A stretch of DNA of 64,000 nucleotides from Halomonas sp. 'Soap Lake #6' (lineage in GTDB: Bacteria; Pseudomonadota; Gammaproteobacteria; Pseudomonadales; Halomonadaceae): positions 3,410,001 through 3,474,000 of the forward strand of contig NZ_CP020469.1 in the NCBI RefSeq assembly GCF_003031405.1, in the 5' to 3' direction. Below the pieces are notes generated by a model. It saw nothing but the letters and a program-made list of their open reading frames with translations. It was not told the origin of the DNA and made no database searches. Within the stretch, counting starts at the first letter, position 1; the number at the start of each line of letters is the position of its first letter. The translations under genes were made by a program, and so were the position numbers. Positions 52,449 through 60,634 of the stretch are shown one piece after another.

Positions 52449-53809
52449 CCCTTCGCGATATCTCGCAGGCGCCGCCTGCTGCAAAACCACACACCTCCTC
52501 AGCCACACCCGACTGGCAAGCGCTCGCCATGCGCCGCAAGCGACGACCGCTACGTATAGGGAGTTGGCTACTACTGGGAGGCTTAGCACTGTTTGTGGCT
52601 TGGGCAGCCTGGGCACCGTTGGATAATGGTATCGCGGTACCCGCAACAGTGGTTGTCTCCGGCAACCGGCAGGCGGTTGAGCATCCAACCGGCGGTGTTA
52701 TTGGGCGGCTGTGGGTACGTGAAGGAGACCAAGTGACAGAAGGCCAAACGCTTATCAGCCTGGATACCACACGACTGGAACATCAAGCCAGTGCACTGCG
52801 CTTACAGCGGGCATCATCACTGGCAGAAACAGCACGTTTGGAGGCCGAGCGTGACCAACTAAGCACTATTAGCATGCCTTCTGACCTGATGAGCAGTGCC
52901 GATGTGGAGGTCGGCACCATGCTGGCATTGCAGCGCCAGTTATTCACTAGTCGGCGCAATGCCCTGGCCGCTGAAATCTCGGGGATCGAGGCCAACCTTG
53001 ATGGTCAGCGTGCCCGGGCGGCGGGGCTAGAATCCTCGATGACCCAACAGCGGCTGCGCCTGTCAGCCTTGGGTGAGCAGCGCAATAACCTGCGTGAGCT
53101 GGCTGCCGACGGCTATATCCCCCGCAATCGGTTGCTGGAAATCGAAAACAGCTACGCCCAGCTGCAGGCTGACATTGCCACAGAGACCGGCACGTTGCAG
53201 CAGACCCGACGCCAGATCGATGAGTTACAGCTTCGCCTGACCCAACGTAATGAAGAGTATCAGCGTGACGTGCAGGAGCTACTGTCCCAGGCACGCTTAC
53301 GTGCACAGGAACTGACTAGCCAGCTGGCAAGCACCGAGTTTGACCTGGCCCATGCCGAGATACGCGCTCCTCGCTCAGGAACGGTGGTGGGGCTAACCCA
53401 GCATACCGAAGGCGGTGTGGCCCAGCCCGGTGCCTTACTGATGGAAATTGTCCCCCAGGGCGAACCCTTATTGGTGGAGGGCCAGTTGCCCGTTGAACAG
53501 ATTGACCGAGTGCACGCGGGCCTGCCAGTTGAGCTTGCCTTTACCGCTTTCGAGCGTAGCAGCACACCACGCATACCCGGGGTTGTCAGCCAGGTTTCCG
53601 CCGACCGGCTAACCAATGAACAGACAGGGCTGCCTTATTACCGGATGTATGTCGAAGTAGCCGCCGATGACCTCTCACCCTTGGGCAGCCAACCACTCAA
53701 AGCGGGTATGCCGGTCGAAGCTTTTGTGCGCACTGGCGAACGCACGCTGCTCAACTATCTGTTTAAGCCACTGCTTGACCGCGCCCGCACGGCTTGGGGG
53801 GATGCATGA
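52445..53809 (+). CDS. hasE: Type I secretion adaptor (HasE/PrtE, HlyD family)
   Basis: A 454-aa membrane fusion protein: one N-terminal TM at about residues 40-60 ([19 protein letters not shown]), a long coiled-coil region (about 95-290, rich in Gln/Arg/Leu), and a C-terminal HlyD domain with the AprE/HasE-type [19 protein letters not shown] sequence (read as [14 protein letters not shown]). It bridges HasD to the outer-membrane channel. It overlaps hasD and hasF by 4 bp each, so the three are translationally coupled. Confidence 0.93.
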   Translation: MTLRDISQAPPAAKPHTSSATPDWQALAMRRKRRPLRIGSWLLLGGLALFVAWAAWAPLDNGIAVPATVVVSGNRQAVEHPTGGVIGRLWVREGDQVTEGQTLISLDTTRLEHQASALRLQRASSLAETARLEAERDQLSTISMPSDLMSSADVEVGTMLALQRQLFTSRRNALAAEISGIEANLDGQRARAAGLESSMTQQRLRLSALGEQRNNLRELAADGYIPRNRLLEIENSYAQLQADIATETGTLQQTRRQIDELQLRLTQRNEEYQRDVQELLSQARLRAQELTSQLASTEFDLAHAEIRAPRSGTVVGLTQHTEGGVAQPGALLMEIVPQGEPLLVEGQLPVEQIDRVHAGLPVELAFTAFERSSTPRIPGVVSQVSADRLTNEQTGLPYYRMYVEVAADDLSPLGSQPLKAGMPVEAFVRTGERTLLNYLFKPLLDRARTAWGDA

Positions 53810-55164
53810 TTCGCGCTGCATCACTGCGATACCGCACTTGGTTGTTGATCGCCTGCCTCTGCGGCTCTTTCAATGCGTTCGCACTGGACTTCCGTGAGGC
53901 CTACGAACTGGCCAAACAGCATGATCCAGGCTGGCTGGCCGCACAAAGCGAGAGTGCAGCCGGGCAACAGGCCCGAGCGCTAGGACGATCAGCGTTACTA
54001 CCCTCACTCAACTATCGCTACTCACGGGCTAAAAACTGGTCGGAAGTGCGGCAGGAAACACCGCTCGGCTCGACCACAAGCGATATGGATTACACCAGTT
54101 ACTCCTCTTCTTTCACGCTAACGCAGCCCTTGCTGGATGCAGCGGCTTTCGCCCAGTATCAAGCTGGCAAAGCACAGGCCCAAGCCGCTGAACTGACGCT
54201 TGAGCGCGCCCGTCAGGCGCTAGCCGTTCAAGTTCTTCAGGCCTATACAGGGGTGCTTTACGCCCACGACGATATCGAACTGGCAACAGCCCACCTGCGC
54301 GCCCTGCAAGAAGAGCACCAGCGTAGCCAGCGCTTTATCGATTATGGCGAGGGCACCCGTACCGACCAGTTAGAGATTGCTGCCCAGGCACGCTTGGTGG
54401 AAGCCCAGCTGATTGAAGCCGAAGACCGCTTGAGTGATGCCCACAATGCGCTGCGCGCCCTGACTGGCACAGGTGCCCCACCCAGCTCACTTGCCCCACT
54501 GCAGGCCGACCGGCTAGCCCGCAATGTACAAACCTCTCAGGAAAGCTCCGTGTTGCCACTGGAGCAGTGGCACGAACGCACGCTGGCCCATAATCCTGAG
54601 TTGGCCGCCCAGCGGAGCCTTCTGGAAGCTGCTCGTCACCAACTGAACCAGCAACGCGCCGGACACCTGCCAAATGTGCGCTTATATGCACGCAGCCAGA
54701 TCTCCGACTCCAACTCTGAAAACGTCATTGGTCAGCGTTACGACACCGATAGCATTGGCGTGGAGGTCAACTTACCGCTCTATTCAGGCGGCCGAGTCGT
54801 GGCGGCTAGCCGTCAGGCAGACAATATCTATGCACAGACACGCCATGAATTGGATGCCGCCACCATAGAACTGCTGAACGATGTTGAGCGCCAGTACCGG
54901 CTAAGCCGTAGCAGCCAACAACGTATTGAGGCTTACCAGCAGACAGTAGACGCCGCAACAGAACGCCTGGAAGCCACACGGCGAAGTATTCTGGGCGGCG
55001 AGCGAACCAATTTGGATGTGCTAAACGCCGAACGTGAACGTTTCGAGGCGTTACGCGACCTGTCCCGTGCCCGCTATGACTATTTATTAGCTTGGCTAAC
55101 ACTGCGCTGGCAGGCGGGGGTATTAAATGATGAGGACATTTCCCAAGTTGCTGGCTATTTTTAG
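53806..55164 (+). CDS. hasF: TolC-family outer-membrane channel (HasF/PrtF)
   Basis: A 452-aa outer-membrane efflux protein. The signal peptide ends near FNAFALD. Two OEP repeats follow (about residues 25-210 and 235-440), with AYELAKQHDPGWLAAQSE, FTLTQPLLDAAAFAQY, VEVNLPLYSGGRV and RRSILGGERTNLDVLNAE as landmarks. I use the ATG at 53806, which overlaps the hasE stop (ATGA) and follows GGGGGG. It completes a dedicated exporter for HasA; sharing with the RND pump is possible but unsupported. Confidence 0.92.
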   Translation: MIRAASLRYRTWLLIACLCGSFNAFALDFREAYELAKQHDPGWLAAQSESAAGQQARALGRSALLPSLNYRYSRAKNWSEVRQETPLGSTTSDMDYTSYSSSFTLTQPLLDAAAFAQYQAGKAQAQAAELTLERARQALAVQVLQAYTGVLYAHDDIELATAHLRALQEEHQRSQRFIDYGEGTRTDQLEIAAQARLVEAQLIEAEDRLSDAHNALRALTGTGAPPSSLAPLQADRLARNVQTSQESSVLPLEQWHERTLAHNPELAAQRSLLEAARHQLNQQRAGHLPNVRLYARSQISDSNSENVIGQRYDTDSIGVEVNLPLYSGGRVVAASRQADNIYAQTRHELDAATIELLNDVERQYRLSRSSQQRIEAYQQTVDAATERLEATRRSILGGERTNLDVLNAERERFEALRDLSRARYDYLLAWLTLRWQAGVLNDEDISQVAGYF

Positions 55165-55259
55165 TAGTAATCTAAAATTCACTATCATAATGAGGTAATT
55201 TCCATTCACAGCCGTTTATAACTTAAGTGCAGAGATAAGGCCCATAGGAATGTGACTAG

Positions 55260-55637
55260 ATGACGCTGATACGTATTCTTTGGGTGGGCTTGGCAGGGTT
55301 GAGTTTTAGCATCGGAGTACTAGGCATTTTTCTACCCCTGCTGCCTACCACCGTGTTTATGCTAATGGCGGTTTACTGCGCCTCCAGAGGCTCGCCGCGC
55401 TTCGAGGTTTGGATCCGCTCCCGCCACTATGTCGGCCCCCTACTGGTTAACTGGGAACAAGAGCGCGCCATACCCAAGCGCGCTAAGATTTTTGCCGTTT
55501 GCACGATAGCGTTGAGCGCGATAATCACTGTTTGGTCACTCGGGCCGGGCTGGTTAAGCGGGGCGGTGGTAGCTCTACTGATGCTGATTGCGCTTTGGCT
55601 AGCTACCCGACCAGAGCCCTCGTCGTCGCACAAATAA
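55260..55637 (+). CDS. YbaN family (DUF454) inner-membrane protein
   Basis: A 125-aa protein with an N-terminal helix pair (LWVGLAGLSFSIGVLGIFLPLLPTTVFMLMA in parts) and a C-terminal pair. The SRGSPRFEVWIRSRHYVGPLLVNWEQERAIP signature of DUF454/YbaN lies between them. YbaN proteins are often encoded near heme or heme-oxygenase genes in proteobacteria, but their role is unknown. It is 95 bp after hasF on the same strand and the last gene of the heme island. Confidence 0.85.
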   Translation: MTLIRILWVGLAGLSFSIGVLGIFLPLLPTTVFMLMAVYCASRGSPRFEVWIRSRHYVGPLLVNWEQERAIPKRAKIFAVCTIALSAIITVWSLGPGWLSGAVVALLMLIALWLATRPEPSSSHK

Positions 55638-55683
55638 TCTATTTGCGAGTTAGCCTGCCATTGGTATTGCAGAGCAGACTCTA

Positions 55684-56946
55684 TCAACGCTGCCCACGTA
55701 GCTGCGCCAACTCATCTTGGGCTATATCAACCCGCACGCTGCCACGCTTCACAAGGGCTTCAGCGACGCGGGCTACTTCCTCCCCTTCGGCTCCTGCCAT
55801 TAGCGCGATATTTTTAGCATGCAGCGCCATATGGCCTTTTTGAATGCCGGTAGTCGCTAACGCTTTTAATGCTGCAAAGTTCTGCGCCAGCCCAACCGCA
55901 ACGATGATACGAGCCAACCGGTCAGCGCTGCTCACACCTAAAATATCGAGGCAGCGGCGAGCGGTAGGATGCGCTCGCGTGGCACCACCGATTAACCCCA
56001 CCGGCATTGGCATTTCAAGGGTACCGGTTAGGTTTCCATCACAATCCGCTTCCCAATGGGTAAGCGAGCGATAGCGCCCGGTACGGGCTGCATAGGCATG
56101 AGCACCGGCTTCCACCGCGCGAGTATCATTTCCCGTGGCCAAGACCACCGCGCTGACGCCATTCATTACCCCTTTGTTATGGGTAGCTGCCCGGTAAGGG
56201 TCTAAATCAGCGAAGCGATAAGCTTCCAACATGCCGTCGCGTACCGACTCTCCACCAATTTGATCAAGACGCCATGTCGCTCTGGCCCTAGCCAAGCGGC
56301 GGTCAGCTAGATTAGACAGAATACGCAGTCGACTCTCGCCCCCCGCCCACTCTGCTAACGAGGGTGCAACCGCTTCTGCCATCGAGTTCACTGCATTGGC
56401 ACCCATGGCATCACGCACATCCACCAGTAGATGGACAATTACCATATCCTCCAGCACGCGCACTTCTACATCGCGAAAGCCGCCCCCATGCTTTAACAGT
56501 ACGGGATCTGTAGCGTCACAGATTTGTTTGATCTCCTCACGTGCTTCCAGTAAACGTAGGCGGGCAAAATCTGGATTAGAGACGCCTACCAGTTGCACCT
56601 GAGCGATCATAATGGGGCTAGAGGTATCGGTATAAAAGCCGCCGGAATCTCGACACTGCCGCGCTGCATTACACACAGCAGCGACCACCGATGACTCTTC
56701 CGTCGCCATGGGCACCAGCGGCTCTTCACCATCAATCATTAGATTGGTGGCCACGCCAATTGGTAGATTCAAGGTACCAATCACATTCTCGATCATACTA
56801 TCGGCTATCTCTGCAGGCAGATTACCGGTATCTGCCAAATGGGCCTCCCCATCGGCATCGAGCCCACTCAGGTCAGCCACTTTGCGCAGCCGCTCGCGTG
56901 GTGAAAGTTGGTAAAACCCAGGGATGCGCGATGTCGTCGTGGTCAT
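55684..56946 (-). CDS. mvaA: Hydroxymethylglutaryl-CoA reductase, degradative (class II)
   Basis: A 420-aa class II HMG-CoA reductase of the Pseudomonas mevalonii MvaA type. The N-terminus has ENVIGTLNLPIGVA, then catalytic Glu (EES at residues 83-85), Lys258 (HNKGVMNG), Asp274 (ATGNDTRAVEAG) and His372 (GHMALHAKN), the four catalytic residues of the family. Class II enzymes oxidise mevalonate to HMG-CoA with NAD when the cell grows on mevalonate, though a biosynthetic role is possible. No HMG-CoA lyase gene lies in the window. It is convergent with the heme island and downstream of a TctA-type permease. Confidence 0.92.
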   Translation of the reverse strand: MTTTTSRIPGFYQLSPRERLRKVADLSGLDADGEAHLADTGNLPAEIADSMIENVIGTLNLPIGVATNLMIDGEEPLVPMATEESSVVAAVCNAARQCRDSGGFYTDTSSPIMIAQVQLVGVSNPDFARLRLLEAREEIKQICDATDPVLLKHGGGFRDVEVRVLEDMVIVHLLVDVRDAMGANAVNSMAEAVAPSLAEWAGGESRLRILSNLADRRLARARATWRLDQIGGESVRDGMLEAYRFADLDPYRAATHNKGVMNGVSAVVLATGNDTRAVEAGAHAYAARTGRYRSLTHWEADCDGNLTGTLEMPMPVGLIGGATRAHPTARRCLDILGVSSADRLARIIVAVGLAQNFAALKALATTGIQKGHMALHAKNIALMAGAEGEEVARVAEALVKRGSVRVDIAQDELAQLRGQR

Positions 56947-56971
56947 AATCAGTACCTACATTTGGATAAAT

Positions 56972-57019
56972 TATTGTTTGTATGAACTATTGTTTGTATG
57001 AACTATTGTTTTTATAAAC
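56972..57019. repeat. Three tandem 16-bp repeats between tctA and mvaA
   Basis: tattgtttgtatgaac at 56972-56987 and 56988-57003 is exactly repeated; a third copy at 57004-57019 reads tattgtttttataaac. The array lies 26 bp upstream of the mvaA start. It could be a set of regulator sites, a promoter array or an mRNA element. Confidence 0.9.
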
Positions 57020-57049
57020 CATCGATGTAACGTTATTTAAAAAAAGCGG

Positions 57050-58411
57050 TCAGGCCATCCAGCCCATTAACCAAGGGGCGGCGTAAAGCGTCATAAACTG
57101 CACGCCATAGTTCACACCCCAGCGGTTTAGAAGCCCTGCAACCAGCGCTAGCACCCCTACCCCTAGAATGCCCATCACACCCGCATCCATATAAGCCAGC
57201 AGCATCACCAGCGAGAAGAACATCGCCAGGAAGGCCTCATGAGGAATGCGCTGAAACACAAACACACAGATATGTCGGGCATAGCGAACAGCAATGGGGT
57301 AGGTAATCAACAGCGCCACCCCAGCGCCCAAAATGCTGGCAACCGCGATCTCCCCAAAGCTCATCAGATGGTGAGCATTCTGTTCCAGGGTGAGCACGGG
57401 AGGTGCGTTAAAAAAGGCATTACCAGGACCAATGGCCATGGGGCTCATGGGGATACCTAACGCCGCCAGTGGTATCAAAATGCCAGCGATATAAGCAGCG
57501 TTGGTGACCGCATCCATTGAGGAGAGCGCACGACTCGCCTTCTCCACCGTACCCTTCACCCAACTCGACACCACCTCGCCCAGAAAAATAGTGATCCCCA
57601 CCGGGCTCATAAAGAAGGTGACCGACCCAAGCACCGAGCTAGCAGTCGCTGATACCGCTTCCTGGCGAGTCAAAATACGAAACGGATTAGGAAAGCGGCT
57701 ACTATCGCCACTGTCATCCGTTGCATAAATCTTGATGATTTTGGGCTCTTTCACCGACATTTTGCGCCGTTCTTCGTTAACGGTTAGCTGCGCCAGATTA
57801 AAGATCATTGGGCCGATAGTGATCCCCAGGAAAAATGAGATGAAGACAACCTGGCCTTCAGGGATCACCCCCATACCCCAGTAGAAGTGGCGCAGTGCCT
57901 GTATCAGTGCTGCCAAGATGACAATACTGATTAGGCTGATGACTTTTTCGCGGCTCATTAACGCCAGGAAAACAGCGCCAACAAAAAATATCTGGCTGGC
58001 GTACTGACTCAGTACATCTGCTAAAGGCGTCAGCAGGAAGGCCAAAAACAAGCTAACGGGAATCGCGACGAGTGTTCCAATGACCGAGCCCGAGGCCATT
58101 TTGCGAATCGCCAAGGTGGCGTGGCCTTCACGCTTCAGAATCATTGCATGCTCGACCATTGGGGCAGACATCACCCCACCGGGTATCCCCGCGACCGAAA
58201 CGGGTATCGAGTCCGTCAGTTTTTTCGCCACAATGGCAGCCATAAAGAAAGCCAGCACGACGGGAAGGGGAATACCAGCAACCACCAACGCCAGCGTTAC
58301 GGGTGCAAGTACCGCCGTCTCGTCGGTGCCAGGCGCAACCCCAATAGCGGTATAGACAACAACCCCTATCAGCGCTGCGATTAACATCTGCAGAAGCATT
58401 AGCGCATCCAT
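57050..58411 (-). CDS. TctA-family (tripartite tricarboxylate) transporter permease
   Basis: A 453-aa protein with about 12 membrane helices. Family marks include GVAPGTDETAVLAPVTLAL, TDSIPVSVAGIPGGVMSAP and GIPMSPMAIGPGNAFF. TctA proteins usually exceed 490 aa, so this is a short and divergent member. The usual partners, a 150-aa TctB and a periplasmic TctC receptor, are not encoded nearby; only a 77-aa membrane protein precedes it by 2 bp. The RBS (GGGGAGG) overlaps the end of that gene, so they are coupled. Gene context with HMG-CoA reductase suggests mevalonate or a similar hydroxy acid as substrate. Confidence 0.86.
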   Translation of the reverse strand: MDALMLLQMLIAALIGVVVYTAIGVAPGTDETAVLAPVTLALVVAGIPLPVVLAFFMAAIVAKKLTDSIPVSVAGIPGGVMSAPMVEHAMILKREGHATLAIRKMASGSVIGTLVAIPVSLFLAFLLTPLADVLSQYASQIFFVGAVFLALMSREKVISLISIVILAALIQALRHFYWGMGVIPEGQVVFISFFLGITIGPMIFNLAQLTVNEERRKMSVKEPKIIKIYATDDSGDSSRFPNPFRILTRQEAVSATASSVLGSVTFFMSPVGITIFLGEVVSSWVKGTVEKASRALSSMDAVTNAAYIAGILIPLAALGIPMSPMAIGPGNAFFNAPPVLTLEQNAHHLMSFGEIAVASILGAGVALLITYPIAVRYARHICVFVFQRIPHEAFLAMFFSLVMLLAYMDAGVMGILGVGVLALVAGLLNRWGVNYGVQFMTLYAAPWLMGWMA

Positions 58412-58413
58412 AT

Positions 58414-58647
58414 CTACGCCTCCCCTTCAATATCTAGGCGACGTTTAGGGCGCAAACAGACTGCATTAACAGCAAAACCTAATAGCGCACCACATAAGCC
58501 GACAATTAAGGGCAGCGGCGCTGGCCACGGGGTGAAAATAAAACCACCCAGTGCCAGTGGGGTGGATACTGCCAAGGAGATGATCAGGTCTTTACCTGTC
58601 ACCGTGTCGTCCCAAACAGTTAGGTAAGAAGTTGTTTTATTTGGCAT
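58414..58647 (-). CDS. 77-aa two-helix membrane protein coupled to TctA
   Basis: A 77-aa protein with two hydrophobic segments (about residues 20-40: DLIISLAVSTPLALGGFIF; and 44-66: LPLIVGLCGALLGFAVNAV), an acidic N-terminus and a basic C-terminal tail (LRPKRRLDIEGEA). GGAG eight bases before the ATG, and only 2 bp separate its stop from the tctA start. I do not recognise the family. By position it is a candidate small subunit, perhaps a reduced TctB, for the TctA permease. It is the first gene after the MocR divergent promoter. Confidence 0.75.
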   Translation of the reverse strand: MPNKTTSYLTVWDDTVTGKDLIISLAVSTPLALGGFIFTPWPAPLPLIVGLCGALLGFAVNAVCLRPKRRLDIEGEA

Positions 58648-58697
58648 GCCTATTCTCCGCAGAGATCATTATTAGTGTTGTATACCCAAGTAGGCTG

Positions 58698-58722
58698 GCC
58701 CTATCTTGTGGAAAGATAGGGC
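58698..58722. promoter_or_regulatory. Stem-loop in the leader of the transporter operon
   Basis: A perfect 10-bp stem (gccctatctt at 58698-58707 with aagatagggc at 58713-58722) and 5-base loop, about 50 bp upstream of the 77-aa gene and next to the MocR boxes. It could be a leader hairpin or an additional operator. Confidence 0.55.
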
Positions 58723-58730
58723 ACTGAGTA

Positions 58731-58786
58731 AGGTACAGTTATTGGAATTGTACGAAGTACTGTACCTATAAAATAAAAGGTACAGT
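58731..58786. promoter_or_regulatory. MocR operator: three AGGTACAGT boxes
   Basis: AGGTACAGT occurs at 58731-58739 and 58778-58786 in the same orientation, and its exact complement ACTGTACCT at 58759-58767. This mix of direct and inverted copies in a divergent promoter is the usual pattern of MocR operators. The boxes lie 24 to 80 bp before the mocR start. Binding is inferred. Confidence 0.75.
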
Positions 58787-58809
58787 TCCACCGCCATTGG
58801 GAGACATTC

Positions 58810-60180
58810 ATGTCAAAATCCCGCCAAGTAGCCACCGCTCTTCTAAAAGCAATCGACGAGGGGCGTCTCTCACCTGGCACACGGGTGGCTTCCATCAGAG
58901 AAGCCGCTCAACAGTTTGGCGTATCGAAAAACACCGTCATTGATGCTTATGATCAATTAGTTGCACTAGGCCATCTAAGTGCACGCCAAGGGTCAGGCTT
59001 TTTTGTGTCGCGCCCCTTACCATCAGCGATAGAAGAGCCAACCAGTGAACTCTCAGAAGCCGTCGATAGCGTGTCGCTTCTTCGCGAGCAATTAGTCGGC
59101 AATTTTGCGGTACGGGTGGGAGATGGTAGAGCTCCTGCCAGCTGGATGGGCGGCACAGAATTGACGCGCCTAATCAGACGCCGAGCGAGTCTCAATGGGA
59201 TCAACGACGTCGAATACGGTATGCCCCAAGGGTATTCCCCACTGCGCGAGAGCTTAACGATGGCATTGGCTGGACGATCAATCCATGCCTCACAGGAACA
59301 AGTCATGATGACCTTTGGCGCCAATCATGCCTTCGATCTAATCATTCGCCACTTCGTTGCTCCAGGAGAGAGCGTTCTGGTTGAAACGCCCGGCTATTAC
59401 CCACTGTTTGGCAAGCTACGTTTGGCTAAAGCAAAATTGGTTGGCGTCCCGCGCACTGCGGATGGCCCTGATCTGGAAGAGTTTGAGAGAAAAGCCAAGC
59501 AGTATCGGCCTCGGCTGTTTTTCTTACAGCCTAACGCTCATAACCCCACCGGTAGTTCAATGTCACTCAGCAACATGCATCGGCTATTAAAGCTAGCCGA
59601 CCACTACGGGGTAACGCTGGTGGAAGATGATGTTTTCGCAGATATCTTACCCAAAGGCAGCGCGCACCTTGCGGCTCTAGATGGACTAGAAAGAGTTATT
59701 TACGTTGGCACTTTTTCTAAAACCCTCTCCACAGGTCTGCGTTGTGGCTATGTGGCAGGCAGCCGATCAATTATTCGGGCACTGGTCGATATTAAGATGC
59801 TCACTGTTGTGAACACCTCGACCTTCAATGAGATGGTCGTGCATGACCTATTAGCAAGGGGGCGCTATCGGCGCCACCTTGCACAGCTTCGCGAGCGCGT
59901 TGCCAAAGCGAGCGCCACTGCGGTACGGGTGCTAAAGCAGATTGGTGTTAACGATGTGATTGGCCCAGGCGGTGGCTACTATCTATGGGCCAAGCTACCA
60001 CCTCATATCAACACCACCGAGCTGGCTAAATGGGCATCAGAAAAAGGCATTTTTATTGCACCCGGCGCCATTTTTTCACTACGCCCCGATAGTACCGATG
60101 CCAACTCAATGCGTATCAATATTGCCCATGCCAGCGATCACCGCTTTTTAGACTTCATCAGCAAAGCGCTTAATGAGTAA
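58810..60180 (+). CDS. MocR-family regulator (GntR winged helix fused to aminotransferase)
   Basis: A 456-aa fusion: a GntR-type winged helix at residues about 5-70 (GRLSPGTRVASIREAAQQFG, KNTVIDAYDQLVALG), and a fold-type I PLP aminotransferase-like domain from about 110. PLP contacts are seen at Asn245 (NPTG), Asp273 (VEDDVFADI) and the Schiff-base Lys304 (GTFSKTL). MocR proteins use PLP or an amino-compound as effector. It is divergent from the tctA-mvaA operon with three shared boxes between, so it likely controls that operon and itself. An effector that reacts with PLP would be surprising for mevalonate, so the true substrate may carry nitrogen. Confidence 0.92.
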   Translation: MSKSRQVATALLKAIDEGRLSPGTRVASIREAAQQFGVSKNTVIDAYDQLVALGHLSARQGSGFFVSRPLPSAIEEPTSELSEAVDSVSLLREQLVGNFAVRVGDGRAPASWMGGTELTRLIRRRASLNGINDVEYGMPQGYSPLRESLTMALAGRSIHASQEQVMMTFGANHAFDLIIRHFVAPGESVLVETPGYYPLFGKLRLAKAKLVGVPRTADGPDLEEFERKAKQYRPRLFFLQPNAHNPTGSSMSLSNMHRLLKLADHYGVTLVEDDVFADILPKGSAHLAALDGLERVIYVGTFSKTLSTGLRCGYVAGSRSIIRALVDIKMLTVVNTSTFNEMVVHDLLARGRYRRHLAQLRERVAKASATAVRVLKQIGVNDVIGPGGGYYLWAKLPPHINTTELAKWASEKGIFIAPGAIFSLRPDSTDANSMRINIAHASDHRFLDFISKALNE

Positions 60181-60227
60181 ATATCCGGCTTAACCTCAAG
60201 CACACCGTTAACAGCCTAGATTGCTTT

Positions 60228-60557
60228 TTAGATTGCTTTACACTCAGAGGGCACGCGACGCCCTACCGTCCAAGTGGCTTCATCGCCCTTGCCGCGGAAC
60301 TCATGTGTTGGTGTGGCATACCACATACCAGAGGCGGGGCGCTGGCTCTCCAAGCGTAGTGTGTCGCCATTAATCATAACCAGCGCGACATCTTCCTGCT
60401 GATCGAAAATAACAGTGAACTCCGTACCATCATTACAACGATAGTCAGCCTGTGGGTAATTATCCTGCGGGTCATTACTGTGTGTAGAAGCCGTGGTACA
60501 GCCTACCAGTAGTAATGAAACCAACACGCTAGCTAAGCCCAGGCAAGAATATTTCAT
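60228..60557 (-). CDS. MliC-like lysozyme-inhibitor lipoprotein
   Basis: A 109-aa lipoprotein with signal sequence MKYSCLGLASVLVSLLL and lipobox LVGC (Cys20). The mature part has the MliC/COG3895 features: YRCNDGTEFTVIFDQQEDVALVMINGD, LRLESQRPASGMWYATPTHEFRGKGDEATW in parts. MliC family members bind and inhibit C-type lysozyme at the cell envelope. I start at the Met at 60557, giving a standard lipoprotein signal; the frame extends five codons upstream. It is convergent with mocR and not clearly linked to its neighbours. Confidence 0.83.
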   Translation of the reverse strand: MKYSCLGLASVLVSLLLVGCTTASTHSNDPQDNYPQADYRCNDGTEFTVIFDQQEDVALVMINGDTLRLESQRPASGMWYATPTHEFRGKGDEATWTVGRRVPSECKAI

Positions 60558-60634
60558 CGCATTATCATCCATGAGTGAGTTGTTAGACTTACTTTATCAG
60601 TATGATCAAAGACGCGCTATTGCGCGAACGAACG

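Noticed and set aside
56972..57019. 16-bp tandem array as a plasmid iteron or origin
   Set aside because: Only three copies, no replication protein gene nearby, and the location is inside a catabolic operon.
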